From NCBI GenBank assembly GCA_963753225.1, contig CAVWBQ010000047.1, forward strand, positions 186,001-250,000: a stretch of DNA of 64,000 bases, in the 5' to 3' direction. The notes under the pieces were generated by a model, which was not told the origin of the DNA, did no database searches, and saw only the letters and a list, made by a program, of their open reading frames with translations. Both the position numbers and the translations under genes were made by a program. Shown one piece after another: positions 42,017 through 50,340 of the stretch. This DNA comes from Palsa-504 sp963753225. GTDB lineage: Bacteria > Actinomycetota > Actinomycetes > Streptosporangiales > Streptosporangiaceae. Position 1 is the first letter of the stretch. Each line of letters begins with the position of its first letter.

Positions 42017-43000
42017 TCAGAACAGGAGCGCGGACAAGGCCGAACGGGCCTTCTTGACCTGGGGATCGTTCGGCGGGAGGAGCTCGAACAGGCTGACCAG
42101 ATGCACGCGGGCCTGGTCGCGTTCCTCGCCCGAGGTCCGCCGCACCACGCCGAGCAGCCGGTTGAACGCCTCCTCGATCCGGCCGGTCGCCACGTCGATG
42201 TCCGCCACCCGGGTCTGGGCCTCGACGTCGCCGGGCTGCTCGGCCGCGTCCCTGCGGGCCTTGGCCTGGTCGTAGGAGCTGACGCGGCGGATCAGGTTGA
42301 CCTGGGCCAGCCCGGTCTTGGCCACCGGGTCGGCGGGGTTGGCCGCCAGCTCCTGCTCGAACGCCTTGGCCGCGCCGTCGAGGTCGCCGCGCTCCATGGC
42401 CGCGCGGGCATCGGCGTAGGCCGGCGGGATCCCCGGGGCCGGGGGCACGCCGGCTTCCCCGGCGACGCCGGCGTCCTGGGCGTCGTCCGCATCGGCCGCC
42501 TCGCCCGGGGCCTGCAGCTGCATGCCCATCTTGTCCGCGACCTCAACGACCTGGTCGATCCACTGCCGGACCTGGGCCTCGGGCATGGCGCCGAGGAAGC
42601 CGTCCACCAGCTGGCCGCCGACGACCGCCACCACCATGGGGATGCTCTGTACCTGCAGTGCGGCGCTCAGCTGCGGGTTGGCGTCCACGTCGACCTTGGC
42701 GAGGATCCACTGGCCGGCCGCCTCGGCGGCGAGCTTCTCCAGAACCGGCGAGAGCTGCTTGCACGGGCCGCACCACTCCGCCCACAGATCCATGATCACG
42801 GGCGTGGTGCGGGAGCGCTCCACAACGTCGGTGTTGAAGGTTTCCTCGGTGACGTCGATGACAAGCCCGCCGCCGCCGGCCGGGCCGGGGTCGTTGCCGG
42901 GCTGGGACGGGGACTCGGCCGCCTGCTGCCTGCGCTGCGCGGCCGCCTGCCGCGCGCCCAGATCGACGGCTCCGTAAAGCGAAAAATCTCGCGGCTGCAT
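42017..43000 (-). CDS. Thioredoxin-TPR co-chaperone (YbbN/CnoX-like)
   Basis: 327 residues. An N-terminal 45-residue linker precedes a thioredoxin domain (about 46-155) with the redox motif WAEWCGPCK intact, so unlike E. coli CnoX it keeps both Cys residues. The C-terminal half (about 190-327) is TPR-like helices (ARAAMERGDLDGAAKAFEQELAANPADPVAKTGLAQ). In M. tuberculosis the similar Rv1324 lies near fadA4. ATG 43000 fits best; ATG 43018 is possible. Likely role: holding oxidised or unfolded proteins. Confidence 0.9.
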   Translation of the reverse strand: MQPRDFSLYGAVDLGARQAAAQRRQQAAESPSQPGNDPGPAGGGGLVIDVTEETFNTDVVERSRTTPVIMDLWAEWCGPCKQLSPVLEKLAAEAAGQWILAKVDVDANPQLSAALQVQSIPMVVAVVGGQLVDGFLGAMPEAQVRQWIDQVVEVADKMGMQLQAPGEAADADDAQDAGVAGEAGVPPAPGIPPAYADARAAMERGDLDGAAKAFEQELAANPADPVAKTGLAQVNLIRRVSSYDQAKARRDAAEQPGDVEAQTRVADIDVATGRIEEAFNRLLGVVRRTSGEERDQARVHLVSLFELLPPNDPQVKKARSALSALLF

Positions 43001-43055
43001 GGCTCTATCCTGCCGCATGGGCGCTAGTAGCTGATCCAGGGCCGGTCCTAACGCG

Positions 43056-43676
43056 TCAGAGCTTGCGGCCGAGGCAGGTGACGGTGGCCTCGCCCGGCTC
43101 TGTGATCTCAAGCGGGCGGAAGCCCAGGCGGTGGTAGAAGCCGAGGGCCCTGGTGTTGGCCGTGGTCACGGTGACGTGCACCCCGGGCGCGCCGGCCTGC
43201 GCCGCGGCGGCGTAGAACGTCTCCATCAGGGCGCGCCCGTGGCCGGCCCCCTGGAAGGGCGGCAGCAGGTCGATGTGCAGGTGCGCCGGGTACTCCTCCA
43301 GGCCGCGCCACACCAGCCGCTCCGGCTGGTAATGCAGGGCGAGCAGCTCCTCCTCATGGCTGGCCGGCGGGTCCGGCGAAACCTGGTAGCGGCCGGCCAG
43401 GCGGGGGATCCAGCGCGCCCGGTAGGCGCGGGCGAACGCGGCCGTGTCCGGCGTCCCGATCACGTAGCCGACCGCCCGGTGCCCGTCGTCGAGGACGAAG
43501 GCGAAATCGGGCTCGAGGAACACGTAGGGGCCGGCGAACAGGTCGGGCATCAGGTCGTCGCTGCGGTACTTGCCCCGGGCGTCCCCGCCGGCGTCGGCGG
43601 TCCGGACGCAGACGTCATAGACCGCGGCGTGATCGGTCTCGCGGTACGGACGGATCACGGCTGTTGTCTCTGGCAT
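43056..43676 (-). CDS. GNAT-family N-acetyltransferase
   Basis: 206 residues. IRPYRETDHAAVYDVC opens the fold, VGYVIGTPDT is strand 4, and the acetyl-CoA loop is LLPPFQGAGHGRALMETFYAAA, with the C-terminal FYHRLGFRPLEI. Its ATG at 43676 directly touches a perfect 20-bp palindrome (43677-43696) shared with the divergent MarR-GNAT gene, so the two are surely co-controlled. Substrate unknown. Confidence 0.9.
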   Translation of the reverse strand: MPETTAVIRPYRETDHAAVYDVCVRTADAGGDARGKYRSDDLMPDLFAGPYVFLEPDFAFVLDDGHRAVGYVIGTPDTAAFARAYRARWIPRLAGRYQVSPDPPASHEEELLALHYQPERLVWRGLEEYPAHLHIDLLPPFQGAGHGRALMETFYAAAAQAGAPGVHVTVTTANTRALGFYHRLGFRPLEITEPGEATVTCLGRKL

Positions 43677-43696
43677 TCTCTGACTATAGTCAGAGA
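43677..43696. promoter_or_regulatory. Perfect 20-bp palindrome: shared -10 box and MarR operator for two leaderless genes
   Basis: TCTCTGACTATAGTCAGAGA fills the entire gap between ATG 43676 (minus) and GTG 43697 (plus). Its core contains TATAGT on both strands (43685-43690 and 43688-43683), each placing a transcription start about 7 nt away, exactly on the respective start codon. MarR proteins often bind such palindromes. Confidence 0.7.
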
Positions 43697-44577
43697 GTGG
43701 AGCGGACCATGATCGATCGGGTCCGGCGGTTCAACCGGACCGTCACCCAGCGGGCCGGCGCGCTCGACGACGCGTTCCTGGCTCGCGGCCGCCCGCTCGG
43801 GCAGGCCCGGGTGCTGTGGGAGATCGGCCAGGACGGCCGCGACGTCAGGGACCTGCGTGCCCGGCTGGGCCTGGACTCCGGCTACCTGAGCAGGCTGCTG
43901 CGGGCGCTGGAGCGGGACGGGCTGGTCACCGTCGAGGTAAACGAGGCGGACGGCAGGATCAGGACCGCGCGGCTCACGGTCGCCGGAAGGGCCGAACGGG
44001 CCGAGCTGGACCGCCTCTCCGACGACGCGGCCGCCTCGCTGCTTGGTCCGCTGTCCGAGCGGCAGCGTGGCCGGCTCGTCACCGCCATGGCGGAGGTGGA
44101 GCGGCTGCTGGCCGCCTCGGCCATCGTGACCGGCGTGCGCGACCCCGGGGACCCGGACGCACGGCGCTGCCTGCGCGCCTACGTGGACGAGCTCTCCAGG
44201 CGCTTCGACGGCGGCTTCGACCCGGCCCTGAGCATCTCCGCCGCCGACCACGAGATGACCCCGCCCGCGGGGCTGTTCCTGGTCGCGACGCTGCACGGGG
44301 AGCCGCCGGCTGCGGCGCGCTGAAGTTCCACCCCGGCGCGCCCGCCGAGATCAAGCGGATGTGGGTCGCTCCGGCGGTCCGCGGGCTCGGCCTGGGCCGC
44401 CGGCTACTGGCCGAACTGGAGGACCGCGCCGCCGCGCACGGCGCCGGGGTGCTGCGGCTGGAGACCAACCGGACGCTGACCGAGGCGATCTCGCTGTACC
44501 GGGCGGCCGGCTACCGCGAGGTGCCGGCCTTCAACGACGAGCCCTACGCGCACCACTGGTTCGAGAAGACGATCTGA
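43697..44577 (+). pseudogene. MarR-GNAT fusion regulator, interrupted by a one-base frameshift
   Basis: Bifunctional protein with an N-terminal MarR domain (residues about 1-150: LGQARVLWEIGQDGRDVRDLRARLGLDSGYLSRLLRALERDGLV) and a GNAT domain after it. The first frame runs to a stop at 44323 (HGEPPAAAR). The remaining GNAT half (CGALKFHPGAPAEIKRMWVAP, GLGLGRRLLAELEDRA, AYREVPAFNDEPYAHHWFEK) is in another frame, as in intact homologues; one missing base near 44302-44308 accounts for it. GTG 43697 or ATG 43709 is the start. If real, the product is a MarR domain without acetyltransferase. Confidence 0.85.
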
Positions 44578-44677
44578 CCGCGGGGACCCTATGACGGAAT
44601 CCGCCGCGACGATGATTTCGGCCCGGCCCGGTCGTGAGCATCGGTGCGGGGCAGATTCGCGACGTCAGGAGGACTGC

Positions 44678-45040
44678 ATGCCGGCGGATACTGGGTTCAT
44701 GGACGAGGCGGTGCGGAGCTATGTCGACGGGATCGACCCCGCGTACCGCCCGCTGTTCGACCGGGTGCACCGGCTGATCATGGCCGCCTACCCGGAGGCC
44801 GGCCTGGTGCTGTCCTACCAGATCCCCGCCTACAAGGTCGGCAAGCGTCGGCTCTACGTCGGCGTCTGGCAGCACGGGATCTCGATCTACGGCTGGGGGC
44901 AGGGCCGCGACGGCGGCTTCACCGAGCGCCATCCCGGGCTGCAGACCGGCAAGGGGACGATCAGGCTGCGCCCGCAGGACGCGGCGGCCATCCCCGACGA
45001 GGAGCTTTCGGCCCTGGTCGGCGCGGCCCTGGAGGCCTGA
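44678..45040 (+). CDS. DUF1801 (YdhG-like) domain protein
   Basis: 120 residues from ATG 44678, which has AGGAGG at 5-nt spacing; the frame is open from 44591 but without such a site. DEAVRSYVDGIDPAYRPLFDRVHRLIMAAYPEAG, LSYQIPAYKVGKRRLYVGVW and GKGTIRLRPQDAAAIPDEEL match DUF1801. Function unknown; members often sit beside YCII proteins, as here (the next gene overlaps by TGATG). Confidence 0.88.
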   Translation: MPADTGFMDEAVRSYVDGIDPAYRPLFDRVHRLIMAAYPEAGLVLSYQIPAYKVGKRRLYVGVWQHGISIYGWGQGRDGGFTERHPGLQTGKGTIRLRPQDAAAIPDEELSALVGAALEA

Positions 45041-45240
45041 TGCGGTACCTGATGATCCACTACCTGGACGAGAACGCCGCGCTCGACCCGGCGCGGGACC
45101 CGGACGCGGAGGGTTCGGCCGCCGCGATCGAGATGCAGGACTGGGTAGCCGAGATGGAGGCGAGCGGCGTCACGGTGTTCGGCGCCGCGCTGCGGCCGTC
45201 GCGCGAAGGCCGGACAGTGCGGGAGCGCGGCGGCGGCGTC
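45040..45240 (+). pseudogene. Truncated YCII-related gene
   Basis: The first 67 codons match the start of a YCII protein (RYLMIHYLDENAA, EMQDWVAEMEASGVTVFGAALRPSREGRTVRERGGGV). The half with the DGPF motif is missing. After about 45240 the frame has no resemblance and runs on as antisense of the phosphotransferase gene. A deletion between the two genes explains it. Confidence 0.7.
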
Positions 45241-45275
45241 TTCGAGCTGCGCGAGTTCCTGTCGTTACAGGTCCG

Positions 45276-46280
45276 TCAGCCGGCGGCGGCGAGCGCGGAC
45301 AGCAGCCGCCCGCGGTTCACGGCCAGCCATGTCTCGGTGGCTTCCAGGACCGCCACCCGATCGGCCACGTCGCTCAGCGCCGACTGGCCGCGGTGCCACC
45401 GGCCTGCCCGCCAGAACACCGAGCCGACGCAGCGGGAGACGAGCAGGTCCGGCACGGCCGCGATCTCGGCCTGCTTCAGGCGGAGCACCGTGGCGTGCCC
45501 GCGGACCAGGGCGGCGGTGCGGAGCGCCCATCCGGGTCCGGCCAGCGCGCCGGAGAGCAGCAGCGCGGCCATGAGGTCCTGGATTCGCCGGCCCGGCCCG
45601 GCGAGCTCGAAGTCGAGCACCCCGGTCACCTCGCCGGTGCGCTCGTCCACGAGCACGTTCGAGGCGCCCAGGTCTCCGTGCACGACCTGGACCGGCAGGT
45701 CGCCGCCGGTCTCCGGCGCCCACGGCAGGACGTGCCGGGCGGCCATCTCGAGCCGCCGCACCCGGGCCGCGGGGACGCCCGCGCCACGCAGCGCCCGGAC
45801 CAGTTCGGCGGCCTGCGGGGCGTCGGGGTGCGCCCGCAGCGGATCACCGCGCCAATCCTGCGGGGCGTCGGACCAGGGCACCGGCGCCAGCGCCCGGCTG
45901 AGCAGCCCGATCGCCTGCCCGAACCGCTCCAGCGCGGGCTCGGCGACCAGGTCGGGCCGCACCCCGGGGATCCACCGGCACAGCGTCGCGGGGCCCGCCG
46001 GCGTCTCCGCGAGCGTGTCTCCGGATAGCGTGGCGACCGGTTCGGGGACGCCGAACGGCAGCCCGGCCGCGCGCACCCTGCCGAGCAGGCGGTGCTCGGC
46101 GCGGGCCTGGGCCGCGGACAGGTTCTGGCTGATCCGCAGCACCCAGCGGACGCCGCCGTGCGCCACCGCGAAGGTCTGGTTGTTGCTGCCGCGCTCGGCC
46201 CGGGACAGCTCCGCGTCCGCCGGGATGCCCCAGCCGGCGAGCAGCCCGGCCGGGGTTTCGAGGCGCGGCCCGGACACCAT
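45276..46280 (-). CDS. Aminoglycoside-phosphotransferase-fold kinase
   Basis: 334 residues of the APH/choline kinase fold. SNNQTFAVAHGGVRWVLRISQNLSAAQARAEHRLLGRV is the nucleotide lobe; VVHGDLGASNVLVD carries the catalytic HGDxxxxN and VLDFELAGPGRRIQDL the metal-binding Asp. Its small-molecule substrate is unknown; antibiotic resistance should not be assumed since most members are metabolic. ATG 46280 fits the family; the frame extends to 46541. Its stop is 36 bp from the truncated YCII remnant. Confidence 0.88.
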   Translation of the reverse strand: MVSGPRLETPAGLLAGWGIPADAELSRAERGSNNQTFAVAHGGVRWVLRISQNLSAAQARAEHRLLGRVRAAGLPFGVPEPVATLSGDTLAETPAGPATLCRWIPGVRPDLVAEPALERFGQAIGLLSRALAPVPWSDAPQDWRGDPLRAHPDAPQAAELVRALRGAGVPAARVRRLEMAARHVLPWAPETGGDLPVQVVHGDLGASNVLVDERTGEVTGVLDFELAGPGRRIQDLMAALLLSGALAGPGWALRTAALVRGHATVLRLKQAEIAAVPDLLVSRCVGSVFWRAGRWHRGQSALSDVADRVAVLEATETWLAVNRGRLLSALAAAG

Positions 46281-46737
46281 GAAAGCGAGCCTAGATGAGT
46301 GACTCCTGGCCGGGTTGCGGGCCCGGGCCGTGTTGCCGGGGTGCCCGGTGCGGATGTGCACGGTGAGACAGAGACTGGCGAAAGATCCGGGTGGATCGGG
46401 GCTCCTGGGTGATTTTTGTGCACTATAGTGCCCCAAAATCACCCGAAGGCCCGAATCTACCCCGTAAAAGGTCGCGATCATCGCACTGGTGAGCGGATAG
46501 ATGTGCTGGAGAGGCTGACGGGGCTGATGCAAAGCCCTCATCTAGCGGCCCGGACGCGGTGATCCGCACACGGCCCGGCCGGAGGCTGTTCAGGCCTTGA
46601 GTCGTAGTCGGCGGGTGCTCTACTGGCTGGTCAGGACCTGGAATACCGCGCTGGCCGCCCTACGCCGCCGAGGTCAGCCGGCGTCGGCACGAGCCGCCCG
46701 CGCCCCACCAGAAGAGCAGCGAGCCGAGGAGTCGTCC
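46281..46737. other. Intergenic region with a 38-bp palindrome
   Basis: 457 bp between the phosphotransferase gene and the broken SRPBCC gene. It contains the palindrome at 46407-46444 and AT-richer patches. A weak reading frame from 46597 leads into the SRPBCC remnant; the part before 46738 may be the ruin of a regulator gene but I cannot identify it. Confidence 0.5.
46407..46444. promoter_or_regulatory. 38-bp near-perfect palindrome
   Basis: Outer arms GGGTGATTTT and AAAATCACCC, inner core GCACTATAGTGC; 34 of 38 positions are symmetric. The ACTATAGT core is the same as in the MarR site at 43677-43696. It lies 127 bp upstream of the phosphotransferase start and 294 bp upstream of the SRPBCC start. 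Confidence 0.6.
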
Positions 46738-47095
46738 GTGAGCACCGTCCCGCCGATCCGCAGGGAGATCCTCGTCGACGCCGAGCCAGCCGTCGCGTTC
46801 GAGGTGTTCACCGCAGGGATCGGCCAGTGGTGGCCGGTGGAGGAGCACAGCGTGCACGGCAAGGGCGCCGCGGTGGCCCTCGACGAGGGGCGGATCGTGG
46901 AGCGCCGTACCAATGGCGGGGCCGATGGCGGGGCGATGGGGAGGCCGTCGTCTGGGGCACCATCACCCGCGGGGAGCCGCCCGCCGCGGTGGCGTTCACC
47001 TGGCACTCCGGCCAGCCGGCCGGGCGGGCCTGCTACGTAACGGTCACGTTCGCCGCCGAGGGCACCCAGACGCTGGCAGGTAACGATGCGCGCCG
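46738..47095 (+). pseudogene. SRPBCC/AHSA1-domain protein remnant (frameshift and 3' truncation)
   Basis: Starts at GTG 46738 after GAGGAG. IRREILVDAEPAVAFEVFTAGIGQWWPVEEHSVHG and ALDEGRIVERRT are a normal start of an AHSA1-like lipid/ligand-binding domain. The next strand, EAVVWGTITRGEPPAAVAFTWHSGQPAG, is in another frame (change near 46920-46935, within GGCGGGG repeats). Homology stops after VTVTFAAEGTQT, so the last third is missing. Either a dead gene or one frameshift plus a real deletion. Confidence 0.7.
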
Positions 47096-47170
47096 AGCCG
47101 TAGCCGGGGGCAGCGGGCCCTTGGACCGCGGTATAGCGTCACAGGGACGGGCACTTGTGAAGGGGGCGGG

Positions 47171-48127
47171 ATGGGTCTGCCGCGTTTGATCAAGCCGATG
47201 CTGGCCAGCCTGCGCCACGAGTTCCCGGCCGATGAGGAATCGTACGGCTGGGAGCTGAAGTGGGACGGCCTGCGCGCGGTCGCCTACGTCGAGGACGGAA
47301 AGGTCCGGCTGATCTCGCGCAACGACAAGGACATGGCGGCGAGCTATCCCGAGCTGGGCGTGCTCACCGAGCGGGCCGGCCCGCCGGTGATCCTGGACGG
47401 GGAGATCGTGGCGCTGCGCCACGGGAGGCCCGACTTCGGCCTGCTGCAGTCCCGGATGCACGTGCTGCGGCCGGAGGACAAACTGCTCCGCTCCGCGCCG
47501 GTCCAGTACTACGTGTTCGACCTGCTGCACCACGGCGAGGAGTCACTGCTCGGCTCGCCCTACACCGAGCGCCGGGCGCGGCTGGAGGACCTCGGCCTGG
47601 ACTCCGACCCGGTCCACACGCCGCCGTGGCACCGCGGCGGTGCGGACAAGGTGCTGGCCGAGAGCATCGCCAAGGGCCTGGAGGGAGTGGTGGGCAAGCC
47701 GCTGGGTTCGGCCTACCATCCTGGCCAGCGGCGGGACTGGCTCAAGGTCAAGAACGTCCGGCAGCAGGAGGTCATCATCGCCGGCTGGAAGCAGGGCGAG
47801 GGCCGCCGGGCGGACATGATCGGGTCGCTGCTGCTCGGCGTCAACGACGACGACGGCCGACTGCGCTACGCCGGACACGTCGGTACCGGATTCACCCAGG
47901 ACATGCTCACCGAATTGATGGAGCAACTGGCGCCGCTGGGGCGTGAAACGAGCCCGTTCGGTACCAAGATCCCGAACCCGGCCGCCCGGGATGCTCGCTG
48001 GGTGGAGCCCAGCCTGGTCGGTGAGGTGGCCTTCGCCGAGTGGACCACGGACGGGATCCTGCGCCAGCCGAGCTGGCGCGGGCTGCGGATCGACAAGGAG
48101 CCCGCCGAGGTGCACCGCGAGGACTAG
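47171..48127 (+). CDS. ATP-dependent DNA ligase (LigD/LigC ligase-domain type)
   Basis: 318 residues. Motif I ELKWDGLRA puts the adenylated Lys at residue 30, motif III is VILDGEIVALR, YYVFDLLHHGEE is motif IIIa-like, EGVVGKPLGS motif IV and DWLKVK motif V. A C-terminal OB domain follows. It has only the ligase part of LigD, without polymerase or nuclease, and no ku gene is near. Likely role: repair ligation or non-homologous end joining with partners elsewhere. Confidence 0.92.
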   Translation: MGLPRLIKPMLASLRHEFPADEESYGWELKWDGLRAVAYVEDGKVRLISRNDKDMAASYPELGVLTERAGPPVILDGEIVALRHGRPDFGLLQSRMHVLRPEDKLLRSAPVQYYVFDLLHHGEESLLGSPYTERRARLEDLGLDSDPVHTPPWHRGGADKVLAESIAKGLEGVVGKPLGSAYHPGQRRDWLKVKNVRQQEVIIAGWKQGEGRRADMIGSLLLGVNDDDGRLRYAGHVGTGFTQDMLTELMEQLAPLGRETSPFGTKIPNPAARDARWVEPSLVGEVAFAEWTTDGILRQPSWRGLRIDKEPAEVHRED

Positions 48128-48130
48128 CGG

Positions 48131-48814
48131 CTACCGCGGCTCCGGCGGGTCGGCGTAGCCGCGGGTGTAGGCATAGTGCACGGCCTGGCCGCGGTCGCGT
48201 GAGCCGGTCTTGGCGAAGATCCGGTTGACGTGCGTCTTCACCGTGGCTTCGCTGACGAACAGGGTCCGGGCGATCTCCCGGTTGGACTTGCCCGCCGCGA
48301 TGAGGCGGAGCACCTCGGCCTCGCGCGGGGTCAGGTCGTCGGTGGCCGTCGCCGGCCCGGCAGGCGCGGCGGCGGGCGCGCGGACGGCGGCCGACAGCAG
48401 CCGCTGCTGCACCGCCGGGTCGAGCACCGCCTGGCCGGCCGCGGCGGCCAGTACGGCCCGGCCGATCTCGGCCCGGGTGGCGTCCTTGGTCAGGTAGCCG
48501 AGCGCACCGGCCTGCAGGGCGCCGATGATCGAGTCGTCATCGGCGTAGGTGGTCAGCACGACTACCTGGGTCTGCGGGTGGCTGGCCCGGATACGCCGGG
48601 TCGCCTCCACCCCGTCGCACCGCGGCATGTTCAGGTCCATGAGCACGACCCGCGGGTTCTTGGCCGCGGCCGCCTCGACGGCGGCCTCGCCGTCCTCGGC
48701 CTCGCCGATCACCGCGATCCCGGGCAGGGTGCCGAGGAGCAGCACCAGGCCCTCGCGGACGGCGGACTGGTCGTCGGCCACGACGACGGTCACCGCCTCG
48801 GAGTTCTCGGTCAT
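48131..48814 (-). CDS. NarL/LuxR-type response regulator
   Basis: 227 residues: receiver domain with acidic pair DD (14-15), phospho-acceptor Asp60 in VVLMDLNMPRCDG and Lys in LTKDATR, then an Ala/Pro linker and a LuxR helix-turn-helix (LTPREAEVLRLIAAGKSNREIARTLFVSEATVKTHVNRIFAK). It starts at ATG 48814, overlapping the kinase stop as ATGA. Partner of the kinase just upstream. Confidence 0.95.
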   Translation of the reverse strand: MTENSEAVTVVVADDQSAVREGLVLLLGTLPGIAVIGEAEDGEAAVEAAAAKNPRVVLMDLNMPRCDGVEATRRIRASHPQTQVVVLTTYADDDSIIGALQAGALGYLTKDATRAEIGRAVLAAAAGQAVLDPAVQQRLLSAAVRAPAAAPAGPATATDDLTPREAEVLRLIAAGKSNREIARTLFVSEATVKTHVNRIFAKTGSRDRGQAVHYAYTRGYADPPEPR

Positions 48815-50019
48815 GACGGAATCCTCAGGCATACCCGCCAGGTGCCGTCGGCCGGCCCCGCCTCGAGGGTGCCGCCGGCCAGCGCGGCGCGCTCTTTCAG
48901 TCCGGTCAGGCCAGCTCCGGCGCCGGTGGCGGCGAGCGGGGCCTCGGCGCCGGCTGGCGGCAAGGGGTTGGCCACGCTGACCGTGACGTGGCCGGGCTCG
49001 AAGCCGAGGCCGAACGCCACCGGCTGGCCGGGCGCGTGCTTGCGGGCGTTGGTCAGCCCCTCCTGCGCCGCCCGGTACGCGACCTGGCTGACCTGCTCGG
49101 ACAGCGGCCGCGGCGCGCCGGTGACGGTGAAGTCCACCGCCTGGTCGCCGTCCGCGCGGTACTGGGCGGCCATCGAGGCCAGCTGGTCGGGCAGCGGCGC
49201 CGCGTCCTCGCGCAGGGCCAGGATGGCCCGGCGGGCCGCGGCCAGCCCCTCCCGGGTCAGCGTCCCGGCCCGGTCGATACATTCGACCGCCTTGGCCAGC
49301 TCGGGGTTGTCCGCGGGCAGCGTGTCCGAGGCCAGCAGGCCCTCGGCGGCCTGCAGGTTGACCGACACCGCGGCCAGCGAGTGGGCCAGCACGTCGTGGA
49401 TGTCCCTGGCGATCCTGGCCCGCTCGGCGAGCGCGGCCGCCTGGGTTTCTGCCTCCAGGGCTCGCTGGGTCTCGGCGAGCATGCGCTCGGCTTGTTCGGC
49501 CCTGACCAGGAACTCGCGCCGGGTCAGGGCCACGCTCCACAGGCCGGCGTAGGCGAACGTGTAGCCCAGGAGCGCGCCAGCCGGGGCCCCGGTGACCAGC
49601 CCTGTGATCAGGAACGCAGCCACGGTCTCGGCCGTGATGGCTAGCGACCCCTCGGTTCGCAGCCGGACGCCGGCGCTGAACGTCGCCGCGCAGCCGACGG
49701 CGACGGCCGGGCTGTTCGGCGACAGCCCGGCCAGCGCGCCGCCCGCCCCGCCCATCACGATCAGGCTGCCGACGTTCAGCCAGCGCCTTTTCCCGGTACT
49801 GCCGGACAGCATCCAGGCGACCCACGCCGCGGCGGACAGGCCGAGCGTGATCGCGATGGCCAGGCCGCGGGCGTCGTCCGAACTGGGACCCGGGCTGGCC
49901 AGCGAGACGGTGACGATCACCACGACGAGGCCGCAGGCCCGGATCAGGTCGATCACCCGGGTGACGCTGACCACGCCGGTGCCCGTAGCCGGATCCCTCC
50001 GCGTCGCGAAACCGAACAC
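48811..50019 (-). CDS. NarL-type sensor histidine kinase with membrane sensor (DesK-like)
   Basis: 402 residues from GTG 50019, which has CAGGAGC eight nt upstream. Five or six membrane helices fill the first half. The HisKA_3 box ERARIARDIHDVLAHSLAAVSVNLQAAEG carries the phosphorylated His, and the ATPase lobe ends with TGAGAGLTGLKERAALAGGTLEAGP. The frame stays open upstream to 50229 through a 15-bp tandem repeat that would encode AGQPG pentapeptides. Divergent from the membrane protein gene at 50341, a likely target. Confidence 0.9.
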   Translation of the reverse strand: MFGFATRRDPATGTGVVSVTRVIDLIRACGLVVVIVTVSLASPGPSSDDARGLAIAITLGLSAAAWVAWMLSGSTGKRRWLNVGSLIVMGGAGGALAGLSPNSPAVAVGCAATFSAGVRLRTEGSLAITAETVAAFLITGLVTGAPAGALLGYTFAYAGLWSVALTRREFLVRAEQAERMLAETQRALEAETQAAALAERARIARDIHDVLAHSLAAVSVNLQAAEGLLASDTLPADNPELAKAVECIDRAGTLTREGLAAARRAILALREDAAPLPDQLASMAAQYRADGDQAVDFTVTGAPRPLSEQVSQVAYRAAQEGLTNARKHAPGQPVAFGLGFEPGHVTVSVANPLPPAGAEAPLAATGAGAGLTGLKERAALAGGTLEAGPADGTWRVCLRIPS

Positions 50020-50040
50020 GCTCGTCGCTCCTGACTCACC

Positions 50041-50115
50041 TGCTCCTGGCTGGCCTGCTCCTGGCTGGCCTGCTCCTGGCTGGCCTGCTCCCGGCTGGCC
50101 TGCTCCCGGCTGGCC
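50041..50115. repeat. 15-bp tandem repeat, five copies, at the 5' end of the kinase gene
   Basis: Units begin at 50041, 50056, 50071 (TGCTCCTGGCTGGCC), 50086 and 50101 (TGCTCCCGGCTGGCC). On the kinase strand each unit contains GGAGCAGG, Shine-Dalgarno-like, and in frame encodes Ala-Gly-Gln-Pro-Gly. It lies just before the chosen start. Confidence 0.92.
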
Positions 50116-50340
50116 TATCTGCCTGCCTGCCGATATCAACGTAGCTCGGCGCGGCCCGCGCGCGGCTGGCCGACCGGGTTGACCCGAGGTTGACACCGGG
50201 TGGACGCGGCGGCCTCCGGCGGTCTCCACCCGGGCTGCACCTTCGCTGCACCCACGATCAAGCCGCAGGCCGACGCGGTTCCAACCGTCCGGTCCCTAGC
50301 GTGGCAGACATCAGCTAAACACCTCATCAAGGAGCTCGAA

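Noticed and set aside
45276..46280. Antibiotic-resistance phosphotransferase
   Set aside because: The APH fold is shared by many metabolic kinases and no resistance context exists, so only the fold is claimed.
50041..50115. CRISPR-like array
   Set aside because: The 15-bp units are directly adjacent with no spacers; an ordinary tandem repeat.
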